Shown here: one piece after another, positions 22,687-33,713 of the stretch | How the letters are laid out: each line of letters begins with the position of its first letter | How positions within the stretch are numbered: the stretch's first letter is position 1 | Assembly (NCBI GenBank): GCA_036873135.1 | Contig: JAPTYO010000009.1 | Span: forward strand, 40,688,756-40,752,755 | Source of the DNA: Clarkia xantiana subsp. parviflora | Lineage: Eukaryota > Streptophyta > Magnoliopsida > Myrtales > Onagraceae | DNA length: 64,000 nt | Direction of reading: 5' to 3' | Notes under the pieces: generated by a model | Seen by the model: only the letters and a program-made list of their open reading frames with translations | Told to the model about the DNA's origin: nothing | Database searches by the model: none | Position numbers and translations under genes: made by a program

Positions 22687-23520
22687 TGTTGGGATCAAAT
22701 TGACGTGGCCCTGAGCTTCTGGTAATGGACTTCGAGGTCTCGCCGGTAGCTAGCTCCTTTAGGTGTCTATTTCGACCTCGGGGGTACTTAGTTTTCTTAA
22801 GGGTGCTTTTGGTAGGCGAGGACCTGAAAAGGGGCGGAGATGGCCCCTGATTCCACTCCGAAGCTTAAGTCAGTAAACAATTTAAGTGAGAATACTATAA
22901 AAGTATGTGAATGTAGATTTCAAAATAATGAAAGTGTTCCACTATTTATAAGGGAAAATACCGACTTTAATATGTCGACAAGCTTTATGCTTTGATTGGC
23001 TGCTTAGTGGCGGTGGCAACCTCTCTCAAATTGGTGGAGGGGGACGGTGATGTGTCAGTAGGTGACAAGCAGGTCGCCACCTCCTAGTTCCTTAGTGTTG
23101 AAGGTTTCTTTGACTAGGTGACAAGCAGGTTGCCACATCAGTTTTACCTTGAGAGGAAGGTTTCCTCTTGTCAGAAAGTCGGTAAGAAGGTTGCCAGCTG
23201 GTACCCCTTCCTTAAAGGGAAGGGTCTCCTTGAGTCAGGAGGAGGCGAGCGGTTTGCCATCTGTCATTTTCCATAGGAGGAAAGGTTTTCTGATAGTACT
23301 TGGCTGTCGAATCGATTCATACTTTTAGGAAGGAGAATCTTTGAGTAGCTTTGTCGCCATTCTTCAACTACTGTCTTAAAAGTCGACATCCTTTTATAAT
23401 AGTGTCGACTATTCTTCTTTATATTCTTGATTCAAATATGACTAGTCGTTGACTTGACTTTTGAAGGTCCCGACTTCCGGGTTGTCGACCCTTGTAAGGT
23501 TAGCTGAATCAAATCCAACA
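22687..23520 (-). repeat. 3' LTR of element F (834 bp)
   Basis: TGTTGGGATCAA to AAATCCAACA, with a minus-strand TATA-like CTATAAATAG near 22942. It contains repeated GGTGACAAGCAGGTTGCCACC words, each partly self-complementary. Confidence 0.85.
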
Positions 23521-23639
23521 CTTGCCCCCGAGACATAAGTCGTTTACCTTTAAAATAAAGGGAAAGGGGGTTATGTCGAGTACCTTTAATGATGAGAAGA
23601 GAACTCCATTCTTTTATTCTTTTAGCCTGAACTCTCGTT

Positions 23640-25035
23640 TGTCTTTGGTTTTTACAGAATTGAGGAGTCGGTAATATGACCGATCTTCTTTGAAGAGGCG
23701 ACTTTCGGAAGTCGCGGGAGTCAATTATGAATGATCACTTGGATCGTCTCCGATAATATGAAGTCAAGGAGTCGTTATTATGACTAATCTCCTTTGTAGA
23801 GGCGATTTTCGGAAGTCATGGAGTCAGTATTATAATTGATATCCTTGATCATCGTCGACTTTATGAAGTCGAGGATTCAGTATTATGACTAATCTCCTTT
23901 ATAGATGGTGACTTTAGAAAGTCGTGGAGTCAGTATTATGAATGATCTCCTGGATTGTCGCCGACTATATGAAGTCGAGGAGTTAGTATTATGACTAATC
24001 TCCTTTGTAGATGGCGACTTTCGGAAGTCGCGGAGTCAGTATTATGACTGGTCTTCTGGATCGTCTCCGACTATATGGAGTCGAGGAGCCAGTATTATGA
24101 CTAATCTCCTTTGTAGATGGCAACTTTCAAAAGTCGTGGAGTCAGTATTATGACAGATCTCTTGGATCGTCGCCGACTATATGAAGTCGAGGAGTCAGTA
24201 TTATGAATAATCTCCTTTGTAGATGGCGACTTTCGGAAGTCGTGGAGTTAGTATTATGACTGATATCTTGGATCGTCGCCGACTATATGGAGTCGAGGAG
24301 TCAGTATTATGACTAATATCCTTTGTAGATGGCGACTTTCGGAAGTCGTGTTATGACTGATCTCCTGGATCGTCACCGACTATATGGAGTCGAGGAGTCA
24401 GTATTATGACTAATCTCCTTTGTAGATGGCGACTTTCGGAAGTCATGGAGTCAGTAATATGACTGATCTCCTAGATCGTCGCCGACTATATGAAGTCGAG
24501 GAGTCAGTATTATGACTAATCTCCTTTGTAGATGGTGACTTTCGGAAATCGTAGAGTCAGTATTATGACTGATCTCCAGGATCGTCGCCGAGTATATGAA
24601 GTCGAGGAGTCAGTATTATGACTAATCTCCTTTGTAGATGGCGGCTTTCGGAAGTCGTGGAGTCAGTATTATGACTGATCTCTTGGATCGTCGCCGACTA
24701 TATGGAGTCGAGGAGTCAGTATTATGACTAATCTCCTTTGTAGATGGCGACTTTCGAAAGTCGTGGAGTCAGTATTATGACTGGTCTCCTGGATCGTCAC
24801 CGACTATATGAAGTCGAGGATTCAATATTATGACTAATCTCCTTTGTAGATGGAGACTTTCGAAAGTCATGGAGTCAGTATTATGACTGATCTCCTAGAT
24901 CACCGCCGACTATATGAAGTCGTGGAGTCAGTATTATGACTAATCTCCTTTGTAGATGGCGACTTTCAGAAGTCGTAGAGTCAGTATTATGACTGATCTC
25001 CTGGATCGTCGCCGATTATATGGAGTCGAGGAGTC
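23640..25035. repeat. Tandem array of ~105-bp units in element F
   Basis: About 13 imperfect units. Each contains AGTCGAGGAGTCAGTATTAT, then ACTAATCTCCTTTGTAGATG, GCGACTTTCGGAAGTCG (a small palindrome), and CTGATCTCCTGGATCGTCGC. It lies between the end of pol and the 3' LTR, the region known in Tat/Ogre elements to expand into satellite-like arrays. Confidence 0.9.
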
Positions 25036-25137
25036 CTGTTTGACACATCAAGAATAAATAAATCATATATTTATTTATCACTTTATCGTAGTAGAAATAC
25101 ATGAAAGAATTTTCTAGACATAGAATTTCTTCAGGTG

Positions 25138-28100
25138 CTACTCATTAAAAGTCCTGTTGAGGAGTTGCCCCTGCGGATCTTCTAATTTGTAGGAGTTGGG
25201 ACATGGTATGTCAATGATGACATAAGAAACTTCCCATTTTGGCACCATCTTTCCACTTTGATCAGCTGTTAAAAACTCATTCCTTCGTAAAACCTTCTCA
25301 CCCAGGAAGAATTGGCGTCGCCCCACTTTCTGATTAAAATACCTAGCAGTGGCGAGCTTCATTCTTCCCTGAGTTTCCTCGAAGGCCCACTTTCTTTCGT
25401 CGACGAGATCCAAGTCGATCTTCCTTTGTTCGTCATTCTGGTCAATCTGATATGTGGCGACTCTCTGGGAGATATTAGCTACCTCAATAGGTGAGACGGC
25501 TTCCGATCAAAAACCGTACTGAATGGAGTTTCGCCGGTGGCTCTATTTGGTGTGGTTCTGAGTGCCCTAAGTACTTGGTCCAACTCTTCTACCCAACTTC
25601 CCTTTAGAGAGGCCACCCTCTTCTTTAGTCCGTTAAGGATCATTTGTTTGCTGCCTCGACTTGTTCATTTTTCTGTGCATGATGGACAGAGCCAAAACGA
25701 TGATTTATAAGCATTTCCTCGCTGAAGTCAGCAAGCTCGTCACTGGCGAAGTGGGGACCATTACCGCTGATGAGGATTTTCGCCACCCCATATCGACATA
25801 TGATTTGTTCTCGTATGAACTTGATCATCTGGAAAGTAGTTGTCGATCCCAGGTCTTTTGATTCTATCCACTTGGAGATATTGTCGATGGCAACCACAAT
25901 GTGTGTCCGTTGACCCGTGGATTTAGGCAAGGGCCCGATGAGATCGATTCTCCACTGTGCGAAAGGCCAGGCGCTCATCATTGGCGTCAGCTCTGCTGGT
26001 GGCCTCATGATTCTGGGAGCGTAAACTTGGCAGGTAGGGTAGGCTTGTACAAGTGTTATCGTCTCTTTATGCATAGTTGGCCAGTAGAATCCCTGTCGCA
26101 AAGCTTTTAATACCAGAGTTTTGGCTCCCTCGTGGCATCCAGCGTCACCTTTATGCATGTCTTCCATTATCTTTTCTGCTTGAGGGGCGGCTACACATCA
26201 GAGATAAGGGGTGGAGTATCCTCTTTTGTAGAGGTATCCATCTAAAATTACAAATCGTCCTGCCATTCTTTGGATTTTAGTCACCTCTAGTGAATCCTCT
26301 AGGAGGTTTACCGTTTCCAGATAATTCTGGATGTGAGTAATCCATGAGTCGGGGGCTTGGATGTTGAGAACTTCAGCCGTTGCCTCCACGGCTGAGTAGT
26401 GAGAATTCTCGATGAAGTGTACTGGCACAGATGGGGTATTTCCCAAAGAAAATTTACTTAGGGCGTCAACCTCTTGATTGCTTTCTCGAGGGATAGCCTC
26501 TATATGGAAATGAGACATGTCCCGCACGAGTCGTCGCACCTCTTCCGCGTACTTCTTCATATTTTCTCCTTTGGCGACGTACGTTCCATTTGTCTGATTG
26601 ACAATTAATTCAGAGTCGCATCGTACCTTTAAGTTGGTGATTCCCATGCCTTTAGCTATACGAAGGCCTGTTAACAAAGCCTCATATTTAGCTTCATTAT
26701 TGGTAGCTCGAAAGGTCAAGGCCAATGCGTACCGGAGTGGCTCTCCTTCAGGTGGCGTTAGTACTAATCCTGCCCCACATCCCAATGAGGAAGATGAACC
26801 GTCAGTATATAGCAACCACGACATAATGTCGTTGGCGGTATTCTCTGGCGTGGCTTTCACATGTTCTTCTTGTGGGAGGACGACAGGTTTGGCATCTGGT
26901 GTCGCCGTATTTTCCGCTATAAAGTCAGCCAGCGCTTGAGCCTTAATAGCCTTTCGTGGCTCAAAATGAAAGCGAAATTCATTTAGTTCCACCGCCCATT
27001 TGACCATTCTTCCCGAAATGTCGGGCTTCTGTAAAAGTTGCTTCAGAGGTTGATTGGTAAGTACTGTGATTTCATGGGCGTGGAAATAAGGTCGTAGCTT
27101 TCTCGCTGCTATCAGTAAGGCATATAGGTACTTCTCGATTTCCATGTAGTTGACTTCGGCGACATTAAAAAGCTTGCTAACATGATAGACTGGGATTTGA
27201 ATGTTGCACGTTTCTTTGATGAGTACTGAGCTGTCGAGCTTACACTTAGGTAGAGGAATAAGGGATCCTCGGGTAATGGTTTCGCCAAGGCAGGAAGTGA
27301 GTGGAGGTGCTTCTTCAGCTGTTGGAAGGCTTATTCAAATTCATGTGTCCACTCAAACTTCTTGTTTGCTCTTAAGATTTTAAAGAAAGGGAGGGATTTA
27401 TCGCCTGATCTTGCCAGAAATCTTCCCAGGGAGGCAAACCTTCCATTGAGACATCTCTTCTATGGCGGTGACTTTCTCCGGGTTGGTCTCAATCCCTCTC
27501 TGGCTGACCATAAAACCCAGAAACTTCCTACATTGAACACCAAAAGCGCACTTGGTTGGATTCAATCTTACTTAATGGCGTCGCATGCAGGCGAACGCCT
27601 CTTCTAGATCTTGGACATGGTCTTGGCCCATCTTTGTTTTGACCAACATGTCATCGACATAGGCCTCCATGTTTTGTTGAGATCTCGAAAATCCACGCAC
27701 ATCCTCCATCTTTTATTGGATTTTCTCACCAAGACTGGGTTGGTGACCCACGTTTGGAATCGTAGTTCTTTGACAAAACCGGCCTCGACCAGCTTCCCCA
27801 TTTCTTGGCGTATCGCCGCCTTCTTCTCAGCTCCCATAGATCTTCTTTTTTAAGCTATAGGTTTCACAGCCGAATCTATTCTTAGCTCGTGAGAGATAAT
27901 ATCGGGACTTACTCCTGCTGGGTTCCCAAGAAAACAGTTCCTTACACTCCCTAAGGAGGGAAGTTATTCTCTTGGCTAATTGTGGTTGTAGAGCAGCTCC
28001 AATCTTAACCTTTTTATCGTCTCCCTCCAGGGCGACTTCTACTAACTCCTTCATTGGAGCTGGTCGTCCGCCTTCCTCCCGAGGATCTTCGTCTGTCACG

Positions 28101-29270
28101 ATGGACAGGGCTTCCCTTTGATTACGTCTTCGAAGGAGATTTATGTAACATTGTCGAGATGCCTTCTGGTCGCCCCACACCTCTCCCATTCCATGATGGG
28201 TGGGGAATCTCATGACTTAATGGGAAGTGGAGGGGACGATGTAATTGGAATTCAGGGTCGTCCTTCCCAATATAGCTTGTGGGCGCTTATTTGTTCGACA
28301 ACTACGAAGCATACATTCAAATGTAGAGACTTCCACCCTTGGCCCAAGATTATAGGGAGTCTGATTGTCCCCAAAGGCTAAGTTGTTATTCCGCAAATCC
28401 CAACAATGGGGAAGTCATCTCTTTAAGATCTTCCTTCTGGTAGCCCATTGCGGTGAGAACTTTAAGAGTGATCACGTCGGTCGAGCTTCCTCCGTCGACG
28501 AGTATTCTTTTTACCTCGTAATTATTTATTCGAGTTGTGATCACGAGGGCGTATTCGTGGAGCTGCGTCGATCTAGACAGCTCTTCCGTGGAGAAGGTGA
28601 CTGCTATGGGCTCCAGCGCCCTTGGTCTCTTATGAGTACCTCGCGAGGAAGTGTCTTGAGCCGCATAGGCGTCTCGAGCCATGCTCGATTCTTCCCCAGC
28701 TGCAAATCCTCCCGACAGGACATTGATGTCGTTGTCTAGGGGTGTCCTCCATCTTCTTCGTTCATGGGAACGACTGCGATGGTGACGTTGGATCTCCTCT
28801 TGCATAAACTCCAACTCTCTCCTGGCGAGGAGGCAGTCTTCGGTGTCATGCCCCTCCTCTCGGTGATATTCACAATAAGTGGCGGGACGATGACTTTCCT
28901 AGGTTAAATGAAGTCTTTCTAACCTTTGTTGGGTTCGCCGGAATTCCCTCGAAGACGATACTCGCATAAATGAGCTCTCGCCTTGACTCCGTAGAGGTTC
29001 TTGCTTGAGGAGGCGATTTGCAGGGCTTGTTCTACTCTCACTTGGAGAGTTTCTCTTTGGATCAGTGTACTGAGTGATGGATATGGATTGAGATTGGGGT
29101 CCTAAACCTTTGAAGAATGCACGGATAGCTTCTCCTTCTGAGAGTTCGCCTCCGCTATAGGCTCCCTGGAATCGCCTAAAGTAATTTTCCAAGGTTTCAG
29201 TTGATCCCTGGAATATACCTTTAGCTCTCCGTACTTGATTTTGAATCAATCGACTCCTTAGTGGTGCCAT
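25138..29270 (-). pseudogene. gag-pol of element F, deleted and broken
   Basis: From right to left it shows the second half of gag (28899-29270), a knuckle CEYHREEGHDTEDC near 28850, and protease ILVDGGSSTD near 28495. The start of RT follows, to WRMCVDFRDLN near 27690. Then come the first RNase H, the archaeal-type RNase H (YTDGSSSSLGCG near 26795), integrase DDE parts (25640-26167) and the integrase C-terminus (25138-25413). Three losses stand out. The gag N-terminal half is gone, with only ~35 bp between gag sequence and primer site. The RT palm between DFRDLN and AYVDDM is deleted. The frame shifts several times. Confidence 0.8.
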
Positions 29271-29285
29271 GACTTCTTGATCGTG

Positions 29286-29303
29286 TTCCCACAGATGGCG
29301 CCA
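29286..29303 (-). other. Primer binding site of element F
   Basis: Minus-strand TGGCGCCATCTGTGGGAA, two bases from the LTR start at 29306; same class as in A and C with one change. Confidence 0.6.
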
Positions 29304-29305
29304 AA

Positions 29306-30142
29306 TGTTGGGATCAAGTTGCCGTGGCCCTGAGCTTCTGGTAATGGACTTCGAGGTCTCGCCGGTAGCTAGCTCCTTTAGGTGTCTATCTTGACCTCGG
29401 GGGTACTTAGTTTCCTTTAGGGTGCTTTTGGTAGGCGAGGACTTGAAAAGGGGTGGGGATGGCCCCTGATTCCACTCCGAAACTTAAGTCAGTAATGGAA
29501 TTTAAGAGAGAATACTATAAAAGTATGTGAATATAGATGTCAAAATAATGAAAGTGTTCCCCTATTTATAGGGGGAAAATACCGACTTTAATATGGCGGC
29601 AAGATTTATGCTTTGATTGGCTGCTTAGTGGCGCTGGCAACCTCTCTCTAATTGGTGGAGGGGGATGGTGATGTGTCAGTAGGTGACAAGCAGGTCGCCA
29701 CCTCCTCGTTCCTTAGTGTTGAAGGTTTCTTTAACTAGGTGACAAGCAGGTTGCCACATCACTTTTACCTTGAGAGTAAGGTTTCCTCTGGTCAGAATGT
29801 CGGCAAGCAGGTTGCCAGCTGGTATCCCTTCCTTAAAGGGAAGGGTCTCCTTGAGTTAGGAGGAGGCGAGCAGGTTGCCATCTGTCATTTTCCTTAGGAG
29901 GAAAGGTTTTCTGATAGTACTTGGCTTTCGACTCGATTCATAATTTTAGGAAGGATAATCTTTGAGTAGCCTTGTCTCCATTCTTCAACTATTGTCTTAA
30001 AAGTCGATATCCTTTTATATTAGTGTCGAATATTCGTCTTTATATTCTTGATTCAAATATGACTAGTCGTTGACTTGACTTTTGAGGGTCCTGACTTCAA
30101 GGTTGTCGACCCTGGTAAGGTTACCTCAAATAATATCAAACA
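29306..30142 (-). repeat. 5' LTR of element F (837 bp)
   Basis: TGTTGGGATCAAG to TATCAAACA, aligned along its length with 22687-23520. The TATA-like CTATAAATAGG (minus strand) lies near 29566. Confidence 0.85.
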
Positions 30143-30893
30143 CCGGCTACCAGGGTTTCTGTCCGGAGTCGGTAGAAGCAGGTGACAAGCAGGTTGTCAC
30201 CTCACCATTCCTTACGAAGAAGGTTTCCTCATACGCTGAAGTAGGTGACAAGTAGGTCGCCACCTCACCATTCCTTAAGAGGAAGGTTCCCTCATGGCGG
30301 CTGAAGTAGGTCGCCACCTGTCCCTTCCTTAGGAGAAAGGGTTTCCTCAGAGTACTTGCCTGCCGACTCGAGTCATACTTTAAGAGGGAGAGTCTTTGAG
30401 TGGACTTGTCATCATTCTTCGGGCGTTTATTTTAGTCTTCGACATCCTTTTATATCGTTGTCGACCATTTGTCTTTATCTTCTTATTCTGAACGTAAGTA
30501 GTCGTCGACTTATCTTTAGAAATCTCGACTAAGACGTTCTCGACTTCATGTTAGCTCATCCCCAATAATCGTAGCCCAACACTTGCCCCTGAGACTTGAG
30601 TGCCGGCTTCATTATGAAAAAGAGGTCTTAAGTCGAGTATCGTTTATGAGGTTCTCTGGCTGGATTCATTTGTTTGTCGGGTTGAAACTTGGTGTCTTTT
30701 GTGGCCTGTACAGTCGAGATTTGGGCCTCTTAGTCTAGGCGTTGATCCGTGCTTTTCACATTTTGACCGTTGAGGGGATTCAAGGGAGCTCAAAGGTCGT
30801 TCATGTATCTTCAACGGTTATTCTCACATTTACTGCACCAATGTGATGCATTTTGCAATAGCTTCTTCTGGAAGAGTCTCAGTTCTTACCTAG

Positions 30894-30900
30894 TATAAAT
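30894..30900 (+). promoter_or_regulatory. TATA box of the antisense gene, element G
   Basis: AGTATAAATACC, about 105 bp upstream of the ATG at 31003 and 310 bp inside the LTR, echoing B-E. Confidence 0.5.
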
Positions 30901-31002
30901 ACCGGAGTTTCACTCCTGTAATTTCCCACTTCTTCCTTTGGTTTTTGCTCTATTTACCTTGTCTATACCTCAGGTTTTGAGCTTCAAGAGCAAAGAGTAC
31001 CC

Positions 31003-31385
31003 ATGGCTTCCAATTCACCTTCAGGTATTTGCAATTACCTCTTTGAGTTTTATTTCTCGTGTTCATTTATCTTTAGTAATCTTTGTTTCATAACAGACTG
31101 CTTTTCAGAATTTATCAAGATGATACTTCGAACTCATCATCGAGCCACGTCCGGGTATTCATCTCCTGTTACTCCGTCTAAGGAGGTTAAATATGGGGCG
31201 ACCATCCAAGCTCCAATTGATGTCGAGGCCATGCCTTTTACCAAAGAATTGCCTACAGAGCCTTCGCGAAATAAGGATAAAGCTAGAGTCTCGACCCATC
31301 GTTATCCCACTAAGAGTGGGGGTATCGCCTTCTCTGATTCCTCGGTGAAAATGAAAAGGTCGAGGATTCTTCCTCTTCAATGTAG
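31003..31385 (+). pseudogene. Antisense gene start of element G (truncated)
   Basis: The ATG at 31003 opens MASNSPS. A GT donor after the Ser codon (TCAG|GTATTTGC) and the acceptor CATAACAG|ACTGC keep the frame into a Ser/Thr/Lys-rich stretch (FIKMILRTHHR..., PVTPSKEVKYG...). The short first exon with a phase-1 junction resembles the ATGTCTG exon of B-E, but the protein sequence is not the same. It is cut off at about 31385. Confidence 0.45.
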
Positions 31386-32567
31386 TAGTAGTAGTAGAGA
31401 GGGAGATTGGTGAGAGAAGAAGGGAAGAGGGAGTCTGAGAAGATACGGAGGAAGGTGGAGTTTGAGGTGTAGGACATTCAATATTTGCTACTGAAAATGG
31501 AGGAGGAGGACGACAAGAAGATGAAGAAGAACAAAACTACTACAGGTACTACCGGGGGGGGATTATGCTGCGGGACTTGAATAGAAGAGGAGGCAGCAGC
31601 GGCGCTAGGAAGCTGATGAGCGGGTGCTTCTGTGGATGTTCCAGGCAGGATTAAAGGCGACTGACTGACTTGACTAACTCCATTTACTTGTGGCTGAACA
31701 GACTGCTTATAAATAATGTAAATAGGTGGTAAGAAGGTAAAAAAGGTGGTTGGTTAGTCTAGCCAGCCGTTTTCGTGTATGACAATTACAATGTATCATC
31801 TTATTATTGGCATCTCATATCTTTCTTTAATGATTGTAACATGGATCTGTCTTGGACTGCAACTGTTCTCCACATTAATTATTCTGTCTGTAATTTTGGC
31901 CATTGTCCATTTGAAAAGTGGTCGCGTTACCCCTTAGACACGCGTGCACTAGGTAGGAATGGACTTCATGGTGCATATTGTTGGCAAGCCTTCCACTATT
32001 CCACCCGACTGTTTGTTAGCTACATTATTTAGGAGGTACTAATTGTGATGTAGCAGGAGCAGCTATATGAATTGGACTTTTCTGGTGGGCTCCAGAATTA
32101 GCATGTTTTTGGTGGGTTTTGGGGCAAATTTGAGTGTTTTAAAAACCGAAGGACTTATTCTCGTTTCGGTCCGGTAACAATATAAGTCGGTTCGGTCAAA
32201 TTAATTATATCTGATTTTCCCTTTAAGATAAAAAAAGTCCATCGGTTTAGGTACATAGGATGCTTCCTAGATCCAACTTCCAACCTAGGGAGGAGATGAC
32301 GATGTTTTCTACATTTAAGAAGTTAGGTTATACAGAGATGGAGATGCTGAGATCTCTGAGGCGGCGGCAAGAAGATGGGAGCCACCTTCGTCATCGAATG
32401 CGCCAGTTCCGAGTCTGAATCGAGTGTCATCTCCGAGCTCTCTCTCTCGCATCTCCGAACCTGAAATCGATCGCCATCTCTAAGCGCTCTCTCTCTCTCT
32501 CCGAGCGCTCTCTCTCTCTCTCATCGCTCTCTCTCCGAGCCCTCACTCCCTCTCTGATCGCGTAACG
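31386..32567. other. Unassigned DNA, possible gene remnant, then VDAC-like 5' UTR
   Basis: 31400-31570 is purine-rich and reads as a charged coiled-coil-like peptide (EGRESEKIRRKVEFEV, a stop, then LLLKMEEEDDKKMKKNK). It could be the last exon of a lost gene. 31640-32400 shows nothing coding. 32430-32560 is a TCTCTC/CCGAGCGC-rich leader directly before the VDAC-like ATG. Confidence 0.35.
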
Positions 32568-32793
32568 ATGAGCAAAGGACTGGGACTCTTCGTGGACATA
32601 GGCAAGAAGGCCAAATATAGTACAGTTTCTTCCATGGATGTATGCTGGATTTCTCAATCGGTGTGGTATATATGTGTATCCAGGTGGATGAAGTTGACTG
32701 ATTCAGAATCGATTCCATCTTGCAGATATTTTAAACGTGAACTACACCACCGATCAGAAATTTCCTATCAACACTAGTACTGAGAATGAATTG
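32568..32793 (+). pseudogene. VDAC/porin-like first two exons
   Basis: The ATG at 32568 opens MSKGLGLFVDIGKKAK, close to the plant mitochondrial porin N-terminus (MxKGPGLxxDIGKKA). The first donor is not where expected. A second exon (32726-32793), after TTGCAG and before GTGAGT, continues DILNVNYTTDQKFPINTST, again porin-like. The rest of the barrel is not seen downstream, so this is a captured or truncated fragment placed directly upstream of the Ulp1-like exons. Confidence 0.65.
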
Positions 32794-33713
32794 GTGAGTA
32801 AACTCTCTGTAATTTTCTCTTTGCATTAGAAGGATTTGATCAATGATTTACTTCGATTATGGAGGTTCTTGCGATTTTGGTTAGAGGATCTCTTAGTGCA
32901 GTTTAGTTCATACTCGAAAAGTATTGATGAGATTCATCGGTGGGATGAAAGAAGCAGTTCTTTAATCTTTGGTCATTTGTTAGTTCTTAATACTTGCATT
33001 TATTAGTTGTTAAAGGATAATTCACATTGCTCTAATTTCAAGCTTAGCTGAAATAACCAAGTTAAGGCTGAATCTAATCAAAGTTTAGATACTCAGTTAC
33101 TAACCATCTAGGGAAGCTTTAAGCGGCTCAATCAACTCGAAAATTCAATCTCTTCCACTGCCTTCAATATATCATATGCATTGATCGTCTGTCGCTTAGA
33201 TTCTCTGTACATGTCATTAGCGCTACAATGATCATCGAATAATCAATCTACATCTGAATATACAATCAATTGAGTCAATTAATTGTAAGCATTTCTTCAA
33301 ATTTGTGCAGAAAACAAATTAGGTTTTTTAACATTAGGCAACTGTATAATCTTCTGATTCTATTTGGACAAACGTCTTGAATAAAACCTAGACCGGAGCA
33401 ATATGGAATTTTGTATTGACATTTTTTTTAATCTTTAATTGTAATCTTTGGTTGTAGTGATATGGGATTTTGTATTGACATTTTTGTATATTTTTTATTT
33501 CTTGTTACAGGGCAGAATTGGACTTGCTGGTCTATCAATAGAAGTTCCTCATACTTGATCTTCGACAGCAACAACATCAATGGCATAGGTTAGCTTGAGA
33601 AGGATATGATGAATTTCATTTTAATTAAATTAATAATATTGTTGCTAATTAGTATGTTCTTCATCTTTTAGAGTTGATATTTAAGGTCATATTCCAATTG
33701 TTTCTGATGGTAG

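Larger units (their letters stand above)
22687..30142 (-). mobile_element. Element F: defective Tat-type retrotransposon (7.46 kb)
   Basis: It has two LTRs (22687-23520 and 29306-30142) starting TGTTGGGATCAA, a primer site next to the right LTR, and a polypurine tract (minus strand CGGGGGCAAG) next to the left one. The internal region holds a shortened gag-pol and a large tandem array; there is no antisense gene. The LTRs differ at several percent of sites by eye, more than those of C. The flanks GCGGT (left) and CCGGC (right) match only in the middle, so the target duplication has decayed or is uncertain. Confidence 0.85.
22392..31385 (-). mobile_element. Element G: Tat-type remnant whose 3' LTR is split by element F
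   Basis: The LTR begins TGTTGGGATCAAG at 22392, runs to 22686, is interrupted by F, and resumes at 30143-30580, ending GCCCAACA. Right after it is the polypurine tract (minus strand CAGGGGCAAG) and then the start of an antisense gene. Sequence similarity ends near 31385 at a TAG microsatellite. Gag-pol is missing. Confidence 0.7.

Noticed and set aside
23640..25035. Regularly spaced repeats resembling a CRISPR array
   Set aside because: Units are contiguous ~105-bp tandem copies without unique spacers, inside a plant retrotransposon.
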